Assembly (NCBI GenBank): GCA_023079485.1
Contig: CM041085.1
Span: 95,615,115 to 95,679,114 of the forward strand
DNA: 64,000 nt
Reading direction: 5' to 3'
Source of the DNA: Archilochus colubris
Lineage: Eukaryota > Chordata > Aves > Apodiformes > Trochilidae
Shown: positions 25,969 to 38,500 of the stretch, piece after piece
Layout: each line of letters begins with the position of its first letter
Numbering within the stretch: position 1 is the first letter of the stretch
Made by a program: the position numbers and the translations under genes
The notes under the pieces: model-generated
Seen by the model: the letters and a program-made list of their open reading frames with translations, nothing else
What the model was told of the DNA's origin: nothing
Databases searched by the model: none

Positions 25969-28536
25969 TTATGTTGTTTTGGTAGAAATCCATCATGTTT
26001 CTCCTGCTACAAAGGCAAAATTGTATCTTTCTAAAACATAAAGTAAGCTAGAAGCTGCAGGCAATATTCAGGAGACATTAGTGTTCAACTTGAAAAGATC
26101 AGCTCTGTATGTGTACAAAGGAGCATTACAGCTGAATGGGTTCAAAAACCCTAAGCATCACAGAGCACGGAAATTACAAGAAGAGGGAAAGCACAGACAG
26201 TTCATGCTATAAAATAAATACTCTCATTTATGACACCAACTAAAATAACAGATTTAAGAGATGCTACTGCCAAAATTAACATAGCACAAACAAGTCTGAT
26301 ATATAAAAATGACTGCTCAAAAAGGGACATTTCATGTGGTATAAAAACATGCTAAACAGCAAAATAAGAAAAATGAAAAAAAAGAAGTGCATGTTTATTC
26401 ATACATATTGCTATCCAAAGGTTAATTAAAAATATCAGCATCTTCTAGGATGCACTGACCTTACTTATATTGATTGATGCCTACTCCAGCAAACACTCCA
26501 GTCCTGACCTCTATAGGACTATTGGCAGAGGAAATATTCCCATTACCAATGCTGCATGCAGCCTTCAGTGTGTGCTGACTATAACCTTTGAGGCCAACTC
26601 TTCCAGCCCCAGAAATCAAATGAATTTTTCATTTATTCATTCATGTTGGAGCAAGAAGGATGAGAGGTCCTTGTGTTTGGTTTTTTTTAACACAACAATG
26701 TAAACTGCATGTAAAACTAATACCTTCAGCATCTGGGATTACATTCTATTTGTCCAAATTAAATCGGTAGATGAAAAAAAATGAAGACAACAATGTAGTT
26801 TTGAGCACAGCTTTTTCCTGTACATATGAGAAATACAAACAGCTGAACAATTACTTTAATTTATTCTAAATATAAATGACAGGTGAGGGCCTGGAAAACA
26901 CTTGTTACAAGTAAAAAATTCATTTTTTTAAACACACCAGGTAATTTTTGTTTTTATCGCAAGACTTTTAGCTTAAATTACCGCAAGATACTCTGTAAAA
27001 GAAGCAGACCAAAATTGAGATTACCTCACACTTAGCTTACACAGGTCCAAGTCTTTTAAATATCTCATTCTTGATATCAATATGTGGCTTGTAGCAACTT
27101 TATTCCTTGTTGCAGACAAAGGTATCCATTTTTCTGCTGCCATATATAACCTTAAAAACTATGCAAATATAAACTACAGACTTTAGAATGGTCCAAAATT
27201 AAATCTTTAAACATTTCAAGTATAATTATATACTGAGAGTTTTCTCCGCAAGTAAATCTACAGCAGACATGCTGTGGACAGCCTCTGCTCTTTGCCCAAA
27301 TGCAGGCAACACGAAAATACAGCAGCAACATGTTAAAAAATGTTTAAATAAAAACATACTGTAGCTCTGCTAAAAGCATGACACACATCTCACTGCTTCA
27401 CTTTATATAAAACCCAGCATAGTTCAAGAATAATACACATTGCGAATATCCTATCAAATGTTATCCTTAAGGAATCAGTGTATAAAATCAGACATATTAA
27501 AGCAGCGAGCAAGAGTTTAAAAAGATTTAGGATTATGCAATCTCAGAATTTTTCAGGATATTTTATTACCAAAAAAATCCGTATAACTTTTGTACTGCCT
27601 TTTGATCTAAGGTACAATATTTACAGACTACATAATGGAAAATTATAGAAATTCATTTCTATGTGAATTAAAAAATTTCCATGAAGATGAAAAATCAAAT
27701 CACCTCACATTGAGAGTAGTAGCTAAAGCAAAGAAAAAGAGAAAGATGTATTTACAATACTTGGATCTGGACGAAGTTTCATACTAGCAGTGAATTTAAC
27801 AGAACTTATTATTTAAAAGTTTAGAAGGAAATTCACACAGACACACAAATGTGAATATTCCTGGAAATTGAGGTGATTGCATATAAATGAATCAAAGCAG
27901 AGAGATCAAAGACCTTGACTCTTTATTTACATAATTTTTTTCATACAGGACTGAATAAAGTCAGAATTGTGTCAATTACAATAATAATTCATAATTATTA
28001 CCTGATGTTGATAGCAGGAACTATAATCTATTTAACTCTTTCAGTGGCATGTATGAAGGAAAAGCAACTAATGTGAACAAACAACTGTGAATTTTTTATA
28101 ATTAGCAGGAAAAGAAACAATATTAAAATTGGACAAAGTAAATTTTTAATGTTTTTTTTAATAATGTCAGAATTATAAGCTGTGAAATACACTTCTTCTA
28201 TTGATAACTTCAATTTTTATTACTGGTAACTGTTGATCTAGTAAATAGAGCATACATTTTTAAAAGTTAAGACTAAGGGACTCCTGAAAGTCATTGCTTA
28301 CAGTGGTAAAACTGCCTGTTTTCAGTGTGGATTACTAAATGTTAAGATTTGAAAAATGAAGATTTGTAAAATCCTCTGGAGTTATTAATATGCCTGTAAT
28401 AGATTTCTACTAGATACCAAGGGAAATGTTTAAATTCAGCGCCAGAGCTATCCAGATGGAACATAATCAATATTAAGACATGTAGCCAAGTTTAAGGTAT
28501 TTTTCTGAACAACCGAATGTCTGGATTCTCTATTTT

Positions 28537-28614
28537 AACAACAAAAACAACAGGAAAAAAAACAAAAAAACAAAACAAACCACCAACCAATCAAAAAACA
28601 ACCACACAAAAAAC
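28537..28614. repeat. A-rich CAA/CAAAA low-complexity repeat
   Basis: Repeating A runs are separated by C or CC, with some AACC units. It resembles the tract at 19514-19650 but is not adjacent to a recognisable element. Confidence 0.8.
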
Positions 28615-30530
28615 AGACTTAATTCTTCCTAACCCCAAAATGCAATACACAAGTATGTACAAGACCACAGAGGTCACCAAAGCTGGTAGTACCTAAAATA
28701 AATCCACCACTAATATTGACAGATTAGAAAAAGCTATTTTTCCCTCGAGGAAAGCATGTTTTTTGTGGTTAGTATCAACTATTTATTTATAGTCCTATTT
28801 CACAAAGTCTACTGAATATTTTATCCATCCAAATTGTTAATCATAGTCTTTGAGTATATAGGTACCTTTTACAACTCTTTGTGAGGCAGACTTGATTACT
28901 ACATGCTATGGAATTGAAATTACATTTGCCACCCAATATCTCTAGCAGAATGAGATATGACTGCTACAGTCTGCAAGTAGAGTGCAAGATCAAGCTGTAC
29001 CAGATACTGGAGTGAACAAGAGGCAGAACTGCCGACTACCTACTCTGCAGTCTTTGCTGCAGCACATTGTACTACTCTCATAAAGCATGAGGATCTTCTA
29101 CACAGAGAAGCTTAATTTCATCATGGAATACTTATCCATAAATTGGAAATTGCTATCAGCATTACAGTAGCAGGAGAGAGTGCTTAACAACAACAGCAAA
29201 GGAGTTGGGTTTTATCCCCTATGGATATCCAAACAAAATGCTACATGCAGCCACTGTTTTTCTATATCAAACTAAAAAGAACCCAAGAAGCCCATAAGAC
29301 TGCCCATAACAGAGATGCAGATCAAAGGCCAGTATTCCCAGAGTTCTGTTGCTCATAACTGCCTATAGGAGATACTTAATAAAATGCATTTTTCCATGTT
29401 CTCCCTGATTTTAAGAGAAAAGTGTCTGAGAACAAGCAGAGCATACAGCAATGCTTTACCTGGATTCAGTAAACTATAGTTGCTACCTTTATGATTTTTT
29501 TCTTCTGTTGAAATAGGTGATAGACTGAAATACTGGACAGAGCCAGACCTTGTCTTAGTTTTTCACTAGAAATATGCCCTTCAGTGGTATTCCTTTATAA
29601 TACCACATTTTCCAGATCTATATGTTCAGGTAAAGCATGCGTTGTCAAAGAATGCATAGTGGTGTCTACACAGGACTATTTTTAAGAAGCAAAGTAACAG
29701 AATAGTCATAAGATATAGAAGCAAAAGTCACAGATGGAAATAAAAAGTCACTACTGGAGATGTCTGTGAAGGATGTTTAAAAAGCCTTAAAAAAAAAGCT
29801 TCTATTTACATAGGCTTTGGGAAGACAGTGCTTTACTGAAACCTTGGCTGCCTTCAAACTTACTTGTCTCCTCCTTTGGTAACATAAAAAAAAGTCTTTG
29901 TTAAAAAAGTCCTTTCAAAAACTACTGTGAATAACTGTTAGAAAGAATAGAAATATCTTGAGAATTAACAGGGACAATTGTTCCTGAAATTTCTGGTGAC
30001 TACATCGGTTGTCACAAACACTGAGCCAGACATGTGACTATTAAATGTCACCCTCTCTTCAAATATGAGCAAAAACAAACCCAACCCAACAGTGTTTACT
30101 ATGACTACGTAATACATCAACTGCAGATCACTTCCACAAGGTGATTCTTGTAATCTGTCTGAAAACATGGCATTGCTGCTCTTTTATTTCCACAAGATGG
30201 AGAAACCTGAAGTAGCCACACTACTGGGATTTAGTAAACCACTAACTCTGCCTCCTGCAACTTTAGGTTCCTCCCCGTACAAAACAGCCTCCTGGTCTTT
30301 AAAAATCTCACACTGACAGGAATTTCAGCTGACAAGCAAGTCAAAAATAGGGTAAACTCATGATTTTTGAAACAGAACACATGAACTTTGGCAGCTCATA
30401 CAAAAGACAGATTCTCAGAGACCTCAGTGCCATCCAATTCATTCTCTCTGGATAGGCTGCAGAGGAAGACACATGACACGTGTTTATTTATGGATCTACA
30501 AATTCCACAGGCAAAACACTGAAATGTGAC

Positions 30531-30575
30531 ATGTATTCTGACAATGTATACGTGAGATGTATTCTGACAATGTAT
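30531..30575. repeat. Two-copy tandem duplication, period 26
   Basis: ATGTATTCTGACAATGTAT at 30531-30549 is repeated exactly at 30557-30575, separated by ACGTGAG. The identity of the 19-base copies points to a fairly recent local duplication. Confidence 0.85.
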
Positions 30576-33233
30576 GTCTCCCTCCCATAATTGATGGGTT
30601 TTTTTTTTTCACTCTATAAAACATGCACCCACATTGTCCCATACATATACAAGATGATGCAGATAAATAGACTTTCTCACTGCAGTGCAGCACTAACTCC
30701 TAAAAGCTTTGCAAACTATCCCTAGAAAGGAGCTCTGATTTACAGTAGCTTCTTACTACATTTGCATAAGCATTTAGTAATCCATGACCAAACTGCTGCT
30801 TTGGAAGGGGAGTGATTGGTTTGAGAAGGGATGAATCACCACAATAGTGAGAGCTGCAGCTGACAGACTTGAGAATCAGAATTTGTGACTTGCAAAATGC
30901 TTTTGCTCTGCCACCTCTCTTACATAGATGCTCAGAAACTCATCACTAGCTGCCCAGAGGTTTTTCAACAAATACTTTAAACAGCTTCAGAGAGTATTCA
31001 CTGAGGAACACAGACATGGGAAGATGTGAAGCCTTGTTTTCCTCTCTCCCAAGTCGGGGAGATTTCTCCACATCTCCTATTTCATGAGTCTTTGCTTACT
31101 GTTTCGTAAATTAATATAGAAGTTATACACTATGGTGTATCTGTCCTACAATTTTCCTAATTCCCCTTAATATACTACAGTACATTAGTGAACTTTGACT
31201 GTTTTAGAAAAGTAAGCAAATGGTCACTGCAATTTACAGATATTCCTTGAATTTGCCTCACATACTAAAAATGTAAACTGCAACTCACAAAGTATCTCAA
31301 ATTTCTGTAGCACACTAAGAGAAAAGTCAGAAAATCCATTTAAAACATTGCAAACCAATTTTTTATTTCTTCCCTAGTTTTCTAAGTAGTACAATTACTT
31401 TACTATGTAACCATAGCAAAACTTATAGAAAGTTGCAGAGGGGAATTTTTTTTTTCCGTTTGAGTTATTGTCCTTTTGGTTTATGACTTAAACAATAAAG
31501 ATGCAAACTTCCTTTTAGAATGGCCTTTTGAAATCTGAACTCAATAGTTTAGTTACTTCTTCATCCCCAAATCACATAAAACTTCTGTGAAAGTCCAGTA
31601 TTAGATCAGAAATTGTCCTAATCTGGCAAGGAAAAAAACCTGATTCTGAGCATTGTCAACAGCCAAAGCTGATATTAATGTCAATATTTTTAAAACTCAG
31701 GCAGTGAAATAATAATCAGCATTCCAGTAATGCAGTATTTGAGGGGAAAATATGGTGATGCAGGGGACATTCACTCCTGGGAAAGTTCATTTCTATGCAG
31801 CTAAATTTGAGTGTGTTCCCATAGAAATACAAACATAATTATCTTTTGATTGTAGGTTTTTAGTCACACAAATCATCAGTTTATTTTTTTTAATTCCCTT
31901 TTTACAAAGTCTGTGTAGATTTATTACAATTTACAAAGATGAATTAGTTATGAAAGAACAGTATGAAGCAGGCATAGCATGTAATAAAACATCACAAATC
32001 CAATGCATAACTCTAAACTCAGAAAACCTTATCATGAAAAGAACATCTCATGAAAGGCAAACAACTCTCTTACTTTTCCTTTTCATATGTGTACCTGTGC
32101 TATTATAAACTTACAACAGAAAGAACAAAGAAAAATTAACAAATCAAGAATTGACTGTTTATTAAACAACTGCAATGTCATAATAAATCTCTAAAACAAT
32201 TATTTGCCAGTAGATAATGAAGAAGCCGCAGCAGATAATTAATGTTTAATTTACTGAGTTATTTCATTAGTTGCAAGGTTGCAAAGCCTTTCACTTCCAG
32301 GCTTCATCTCTTAGTAACTACTTCCTCTTAGTTTTACAAAACATTAAAAGTTTAAATTGTTTTTTGAATAACTGAAATTATTCAAGATAGAAAGCTTAAT
32401 ATCTTTGGGAACAGCCTAGAATCTGTAATTTTTTTAAATTCTTTTTTAAACTAATAGACTTTGCTTCAGCATTTACATTTGCTATTTTTTACTGTGTTTC
32501 TTAGAAAGAACTGAAATGGTTGATTTGAAACTACGGTCAGTTTTCCACATTTTTTATAAGAGCACCAGTGTTAATAAATACATAAATAAGAGAGATTTTC
32601 CTCATTAATGGCCAGCTTTAAAATTCATAATCTCAATATTTCAGTGTTCATTTAGGTAAATTGTGGGTCTCACCTTGGCGTTTAATTAGTCACTTGGAAG
32701 AAACTAAACTAAACAAACCACCAGGCACCTTCATGTGGGCATGTGTTTGCACTGCCTAACAGTTATTGCTTAATTATCTTTATTTCAGAAGCAATATTTG
32801 TTCATTTCACCTGTTAAAAATTGTTAGTCTCTCACAGTTCTTTATAAACTTAATATCAAATATGAAAACATTTTCTCATTTCCCTTTTATATCCAATCTT
32901 TTTGTTTCCCAACCTCAAAGTAATGTCATTTAATGTCTCTTTACACTCTGTATTACACCAAATTAGTTTGACAAACACACAAAAGAAGAACAAAATATTT
33001 CAATTTTTGCTCTAATGGAATGTTTGTCCTTCAAGATATTTCCTGCCTAGAGCATGTACTGTGCTTTACCCAGCTTAAATCAATTCATTTTTGGTATCTA
33101 ACATAGGTAAGAATGCCTATTGTTGGTTCTCATAATTCAGATACCATTTCCAATCTATGGTACATGTGTATCATTTGAGTCAAGTATTAACCTCTGAAAG
33201 CTCTGAAAAATATTAACAAGAAATCACACTCAC

Positions 33234-33266
33234 CTTCAGGCTCTCCACAGAGTGTACACTGTGACT
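33234..33266 (-). other. Candidate 33-nt microexon on the minus strand
   Basis: Read on the minus strand, a pyrimidine-rich acceptor (CTCTTTTTCTTTGCAG) precedes 33 bases ending in AAG and followed at once by GTGAGT, a full match to the vertebrate donor consensus. The length is a multiple of three. Two reading phases stay open: one gives SHSVHSVESLK and the other contains SQCTLCGEPE; the third meets a TGA. No neighbouring exon could be tied to it and I do not recognise a gene, so it may be a chance pseudo-exon. It is the best-formed splice-site pair I noticed in the window. Confidence 0.3.
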
Positions 33267-35234
33267 CTGCAAAGAAAAAGAGATGGGTTCAAATTTCTTG
33301 ATTTTAAGATCTGTCATAATTAAATCCTAACATGATAAATCTTACAGAATTTAAAGTTGGCAGGAAAAATTTAGTTCTATTTTCAGTACCCACTTTTATC
33401 AGCTGCAAAATAGCTTTCGAAAATGAATTTTCACAGGAAGACTTTTAAAATAGAACTATATAAACATCTAGTTACATTTATATAACTATCACCTTCACAG
33501 ACTCCCACTGAATGAATTCATGCAGCAGGACTTATCCTTCCACATTACTTTTTTTGTACAATATTACAATGACAACATTCACTCAAATAAAAAGTTTAAG
33601 ACTCCTAATATTTTCTTATTTGAGGTAGCAAACAGTTATAGTGACAGAGTTACTATTTTCATTTCTTATAAAAGACCTCTAAGTCCTCCCAGGCAAGAGG
33701 AGTAAGTCAAACAGATAATGTAAATGTGCAGTTATACTCCAAAAAATGTTCAAGTATAGAAATGAAGGAAATAAAACTCCATCATAACAAACAGGTCTCT
33801 AAATGTATTTTTTTCACACACCATTATTTGGAAGATGGCTGACTTAAAAACTGTTTTGCAGAATGTACAAATACAGACACATACTGAGGAAATATTTTAA
33901 AGCATCCCTTGAGACAGAGCTGCTTCAGATATTAGCATCAAGCTGTAGAACAAAGCTATTGTTTAGAATCCAAATACCAGAATCAATCGAAATCACAGGG
34001 AATGTAGTCAAGTTGGCAGATATTTCTGATGCACTGTTAAAAGTCATACTAGAACAAGACAATACAGTATATTTTAAAGCAGAAATCTCTGAAATCTCCA
34101 TTTTAACACTCAGTTGAAAAATTACATCTCTAACAGCAACAGCTATGCTGAAGCAAATATATATATACAGGCATAGACACATTTTTATATACAATATACA
34201 ATCAATATAAAAATCAGTTTAACATGCCTTGTTATATAAGAATCCAATTCAATAGCTGCTGAAATTATCTCTGGCCTTGAAAGACAAACAAGAAATTAGA
34301 CTTTACAGAATACGAAACACAGACATTAAGTAGATTGACCTTCATAGCACCACTGTGACATGTTATTTAGAAGTACTTTCTCCATGCAGGTAAGAGGCTG
34401 TCTCACAGTAACCCACTGTTGCAATGATACTTGACCCTACTTTTTCATATTTTCAAAAACATTAATTATAATTTTGGAGGCTGTAGCATGCATGAAGGAG
34501 AGGGATGAGAAAAACTTGTTTATTCAGGCAACTCTGCTGCTCAAAACTTTTAATACAGCATAATGTTGCGTGATAAAAACCAATTTTGATGCAGATGATC
34601 AACATAAAAGATGTAGTTGAAATAAATTGATAGACTCACTAGTGTCCCCAGCAGATCTGACAAACTGAGAACAACACCCCTGTGGCAAGTTTGAGGAAAA
34701 AAAAAAACAAAAAACATGAAAGGCTTGTTTCTTCCACCACTGGATGAAAAAAGCAATTGCCACAATCTGAAGAGATGCAGAGGAAGCAGCTCATAAGATT
34801 TTTTTTTTTTTTTTTACTTTTAATTCAAAGACTTTCTGAGATTTTACTGAGAGGAGCTGCCTGTCTCTGTGCAGTTTATTATCCCAATTGATAAGGAAGA
34901 ACAAGCCAAGACTTGGATTTCTGAACTTCTGACTTTTCACTGATCCTCTACGTCCTGCTAATAACTGCTTCACTGGTTTGTTAAAATCCGAAGAATCTGA
35001 TTGACATTTTTTGCAGCTCTAAACACCATCTTCTAAAGTTCCCCACCACAAATATAATTATATTCACTCTTTGCCTCAATAAGATAAATTAGTGCCAATG
35101 CTGCATATCTGCAGCAGAATAGATTAACTGCAAAATAAGGCTTGTGAGCTATGACTGGTGCCAGAAAGTTGTCCAAAAGCTAGGTAGGTGTCAGCAGTAT
35201 CCCTGCCAGATCACTGCTTTTTTGGACTTCTTTT
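33267..35234. other. AT-rich non-coding sequence
   Basis: No gene is recognised. The interval contains A/T-rich runs (TA near 34158-34168, A-rich near 34695-34714, T17 at 34799-34815) and only short open frames. Confidence 0.55.
34799..34815. repeat. Poly-T tract (17 T)
   Basis: A run of 17 T at 34799-34815 separates otherwise ordinary sequence. No retroposon body is recognisable beside it. Confidence 0.85.
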
Positions 35235-37041
35235 ATAGAATCATAGAATGGCTGGGGTTGGAAAGGACCTTAAAGACCATCTAGTTCTAACCCCCCTGCA
35301 ATGGCAAGGACACCTCTTACCAGACCAGGTTGCTCAAGGCTCCATCCAACCTGGCCTTGAACACTTCCAGGGAGGGGGTTGTCACAGCCTCCCTGGGCAA
35401 CCTGTGCCAGTGTCTCACCAACCTCAAATTAAATGTCTTCCTAATGTCTAACCAAAATCTCCCCTCTTCAAGGTTCAAACCATTGCCCCATGTCCCCTCA
35501 CTACACACCCATGCAAAAAGCCCTACTCCAGCTGTCTTGCAGGCCCCCTTCAGATATTGCAAGGTTCATCATCAAATTCGCAGATGACACCAAGCTGGGA
35601 GGAAGTGTGGACCAACTCGAAGGCAGGAGGGCTCTGCAGAGGGACCTGGACAGACTAGAGAGCTGGGCCGATTCCAACGGGATGAGGTTCAACAAGGCCA
35701 AGTGCTGGGTCCTGCACTTTGGCCACAACAACCCCATGCAGCGCTACAGGCTGGGGACAGAGTGGCTGAGAGCAGCCAGGCAGAAAGGGACCTGGGAGTC
35801 TGGATCAACAGGAAGCTGAACATGAGCCAGCAGTGTGCCCAGGTGGCCAAGAAGGCCAATGGCATCCTGGCCTGTATCAGGAACAGCGTGGCCAGCAGGT
35901 CCAAGGAAGGATTCTGCCCCTGTACTCAGCCTGGTGAGGCCACACCTCGAGTACTGTGTCCAGTTCTGGGCCCCTCAGTTTAAGAAGGATGTAGAGGTCC
36001 TGGAACAGGTCCAAAGGAGGGCAACCAGGCTGGTGAAGGACTCGAGCACAGGCCCTATGAGGAGAGGCTGAGAGAGCTGGGGCTGTTCAGCCTAAGAAGA
36101 GGAGGCTCAGGGGAGACCTCATTGCTGTCTACAACTACCTGAAAGGAGGCTGTAGCGAGGTGGGAACTGGACTCTTTTCACAGACGACCTTCAACAAGAC
36201 AAGAGGACACAGTCTTAAGTTGTGCCAGGGGAGGTTTAGGTTAGATATTAGAAAGAATTTCTTCACAGAGAGGGTGATTAGGCATTGGAATGGACTGCCC
36301 GGTGAGGTGGTAGATTCTCCGTCCCTGGAGACATTTAAAAAAAGACTGGATGTGGCACTCAGTGTAGCAACTGCTCCGGTGGGTCAAGGGTTGGACTAGA
36401 TGATCTCTGAGGTCCCTTCCAACCCGGCTAATTCTATGATTCTATGATACTATACAGTCACCTCAAAGCCACCTCTTCTCCAGGCTGAACAACACCAACT
36501 TCCTCAGCCTGGCTTCACGGGGGAGGTGCTTCAGCCCTCTGATCACTTTAGTGGTTCTCCTCTGGAAACACTCAAGGAGCTCTGTGTCCTTCTTGTGCTG
36601 GGGACTCCAGAACTGGACACAGTAGTCCACGTGGGCTCTCACAAGAGAAGAGTAGAGGGGGAGAATCATGTCCTTCAACTTGCTATCTATGCTTTGATGC
36701 AGACCAGGACCCAGTTGGCTTTCTGGGCCACAAGCACACACTGATGCCCCATGTTCAGCTTCTGGTCCACCATCATCCCCAGGTCCTTCTCCTCCGGGCT
36801 GACCTCAATGCTTTCTTCTCCCAACCTGCATTGGTGCATGGGATTGCCTCAACTCAGGTGCAGAACCTTGCACTTGGCCTTCATGCAGTCTGGATGAGCC
36901 CACTTCTTGGCCTGTCAAGGTCCCTCTGGATGCCATCCCTTTCCTCTAGCACGCTGACAGTTTGGTGTCATCTGCAAACCTGCCAAGGGTACATGCAATT
37001 CCACTGTCTCTGTCACCAGCAAAGATGTGAAATAGCAGTGG
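35235..37041 (-). mobile_element. Host CR1 LINE split by a nested CR1 insertion
   Basis: The left arm (35235-35564) begins ATAGAATCATAGAATGG and is the reverse complement of a CR1 3' end. The right arm (36449-37041) resumes with ACTATACAGTCACC and CTTCTCCAGGCTGAACAACA, then runs on through the complement of the ORF2 region encoding the FADDTKL motif (GTTTGGTGTCATCTGCAAAC near 36959-36978). The two arms are contiguous in a normal CR1, so the 35565-36448 segment is an insertion. Without it, this 5'-truncated copy is about 920 bases long. It has no intact frame. Confidence 0.92.
35565..36448 (+). mobile_element. Nested CR1 LINE with 3' half of ORF2, plus orientation
   Basis: The insertion starts just before the reverse transcriptase motif FADDTKLGG (F codon at 35577) and ends in ATTCTATGATTCTATGAT, the typical avian CR1 tail. 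ORF2 is readable but broken. The first frame runs to about 35775, a shift leads to [18 protein letters not shown] (about 35785-35835), a second shift precedes [18 protein letters not shown] (about 35936-35990), and another precedes [20 protein letters not shown] (about 36228-36290). The relatively clear reading and intact tail suggest it is among the younger copies here. There is no obvious target-site duplication, as is usual for CR1. It cannot be active, lacking the endonuclease and most of the RT domain. Confidence 0.93.
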
Positions 37042-38089
37042 TTAAATAGCATTTTGATATTTTTGTTTAAGGTTCCATGTTACCTGGTTATAGATGGGAA
37101 AGCCAGGTGTTTCTTCTCCCACCTCAGCATGGCGGGGATGAGCTCATGGGGGGATTTTAATTCACCAGTGTGTGCCTTCCAGAGGTTGGGAATCATTTCA
37201 GTCTGACAACACCACCTATCTTTCTACACTGGTAAGAAGCAAACTTTGTGGATGATTCACCAGTAAGCCTCTGTTTATGAATCTCCCCACTGTAGTTTGC
37301 TGCTGCTGGGGAGGACTGGGTACGTTTTTTGTTCTGCTTGACACATACCGATCCAGTGACACAGAACCACTTTGAGAAGAACATGACAGGGAGGTTGTAC
37401 AGAGCAGTGTTTCCCACAGAGGTTGTGTCTGTGTGTCTGTGCATGGAAACACACAGAGAAAGAATTGACTATTCGGATCTGTAAATTCCATGGCAATTGT
37501 TGGAAGATTGCATGTCTTAATTTTACAAGATCATATAAGACATGCATGTCACAATGAAACATTTGAGGTTTTATAATAAACAGAAATCTTAAAATCCTGT
37601 AAAGAAGCTATGCCTTGAAACTTATTTTAACTTCTTTTCTCTGTAAGGAAGTTGCTGTTGCAAAGATCTCTTTGGAGGATAGCTCGTTACTAAACACCTT
37701 TACTAATTTGAAAATTCTCTAGTTTAAATTTCAGTTCTGAAGTCAGATGACAGCAATGAAGGACACAACAACATAAAAAGTTACATAAGTGAAATGACAT
37801 TGTTTAGGCTGAGATGCACCTCACTTAAGGTTGAGTGTTTCAGCATTAGTGTTCAAAATCCAAACTAGTGTTAAAAGACTTACCAATTAGTGGAAAGTAA
37901 AGTAATAACCACTTAACCTACCTCATAGAACTAGACTAGCATGAGATAGATCAATAAATCACTTTTTGTAAGCACCCATTCCTTTTTTCTTGTTTTGTTT
38001 TGTAGGAGGTCTTAGACTTATGCTAAAATTTCACAATAACATTCAAGAGAGAGCTGTTCATTGCAAGTAACTTCTGAAGGTCTCCAAGC
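37042..38089. other. Non-coding sequence, first 450 bases less AT-rich
   Basis: From about 37085 to 37490 the composition is visibly less AT-rich, and three overlapping minus-strand frames of 83-95 codons occur there. I recognise no domain or element in it. The remainder is ordinary AT-rich sequence. Confidence 0.45.
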
Positions 38090-38500
38090 AAGCAGGGTTG
38101 TCCCCAGCATGAATTAAGCTCCTCTGAGAGTTTGATTGTTAAGTCCTGAAAGCAACCAAGGATGGAGATTCCACAGCCTCAGTGGGCAGCCTTCTCCAGT
38201 GCTACAATCTTGTTGGGTCCTATTCTGTGGCCATTCTTCCTTGTTAAAGCATCCAGAGGCTCAAAAAGCCTTAGCCTCCATCCTGCCTGTAACTCTCCTT
38301 CAAAATACTGGCCATGGCACCATGGATCTTCACCTCAACAGACTAAATGACCCCATCTCCTTCAACCACTCTGACCAGAGTGCTGTCTGCTAGATTCCCT
38401 CCAATTTCTCCATATGGATATGGAAGCTGGGAGACCCAGCTGCTGAATACACTGTTCCAGGTGAAGCCTCACCATCACTCAGGGAAAATAACAGGATGCT
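38090..38500 (-). mobile_element. Divergent CR1 LINE 3'-region fragment
   Basis: Several blocks match the complement of a CR1 3' region of an older subfamily: AAGGATGGAGATTCCACAGC followed by GTGGGCAGCCTTCTCCAGTG near 38160-38200, CTAGATTCCCTCCAATTTCT near 38391, and TTCCAGGTGAAGCCTCACCA near 38455. Between blocks the sequence is highly diverged with indels. No tail array remains. The subfamily assignment is uncertain. Confidence 0.65.

Larger units (their letters stand above)
19651..33233. other. Long AT-rich non-coding interval
   Basis: About 13.6 kb contains no recognisable gene, RNA or CR1 copy. It holds A-rich runs (25952-25968, 28537-28614), a T run at 30599-30609 and a two-copy 26-base tandem duplication (30531-30575). 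The longest open frame of the window (24516-24929, 137 codons, plus strand) lies here but has no recognisable domain. TAAT-rich stretches such as 24190-24320 look like candidate conserved non-coding sequence, but conservation cannot be judged from one sequence. Confidence 0.5.

Noticed and set aside
32674..32703. Minus-strand 30-base segment with GTGAGA donor and TTTAGTTTAG acceptor
   Set aside because: It is closed by stop codons in every frame.
35317..36071. Cluster of overlapping open frames that look like a compact multi-ORF gene
   Set aside because: These frames are pieces of two oppositely oriented CR1 retrotransposons and their shadows, broken by frameshifts, and are not host genes.
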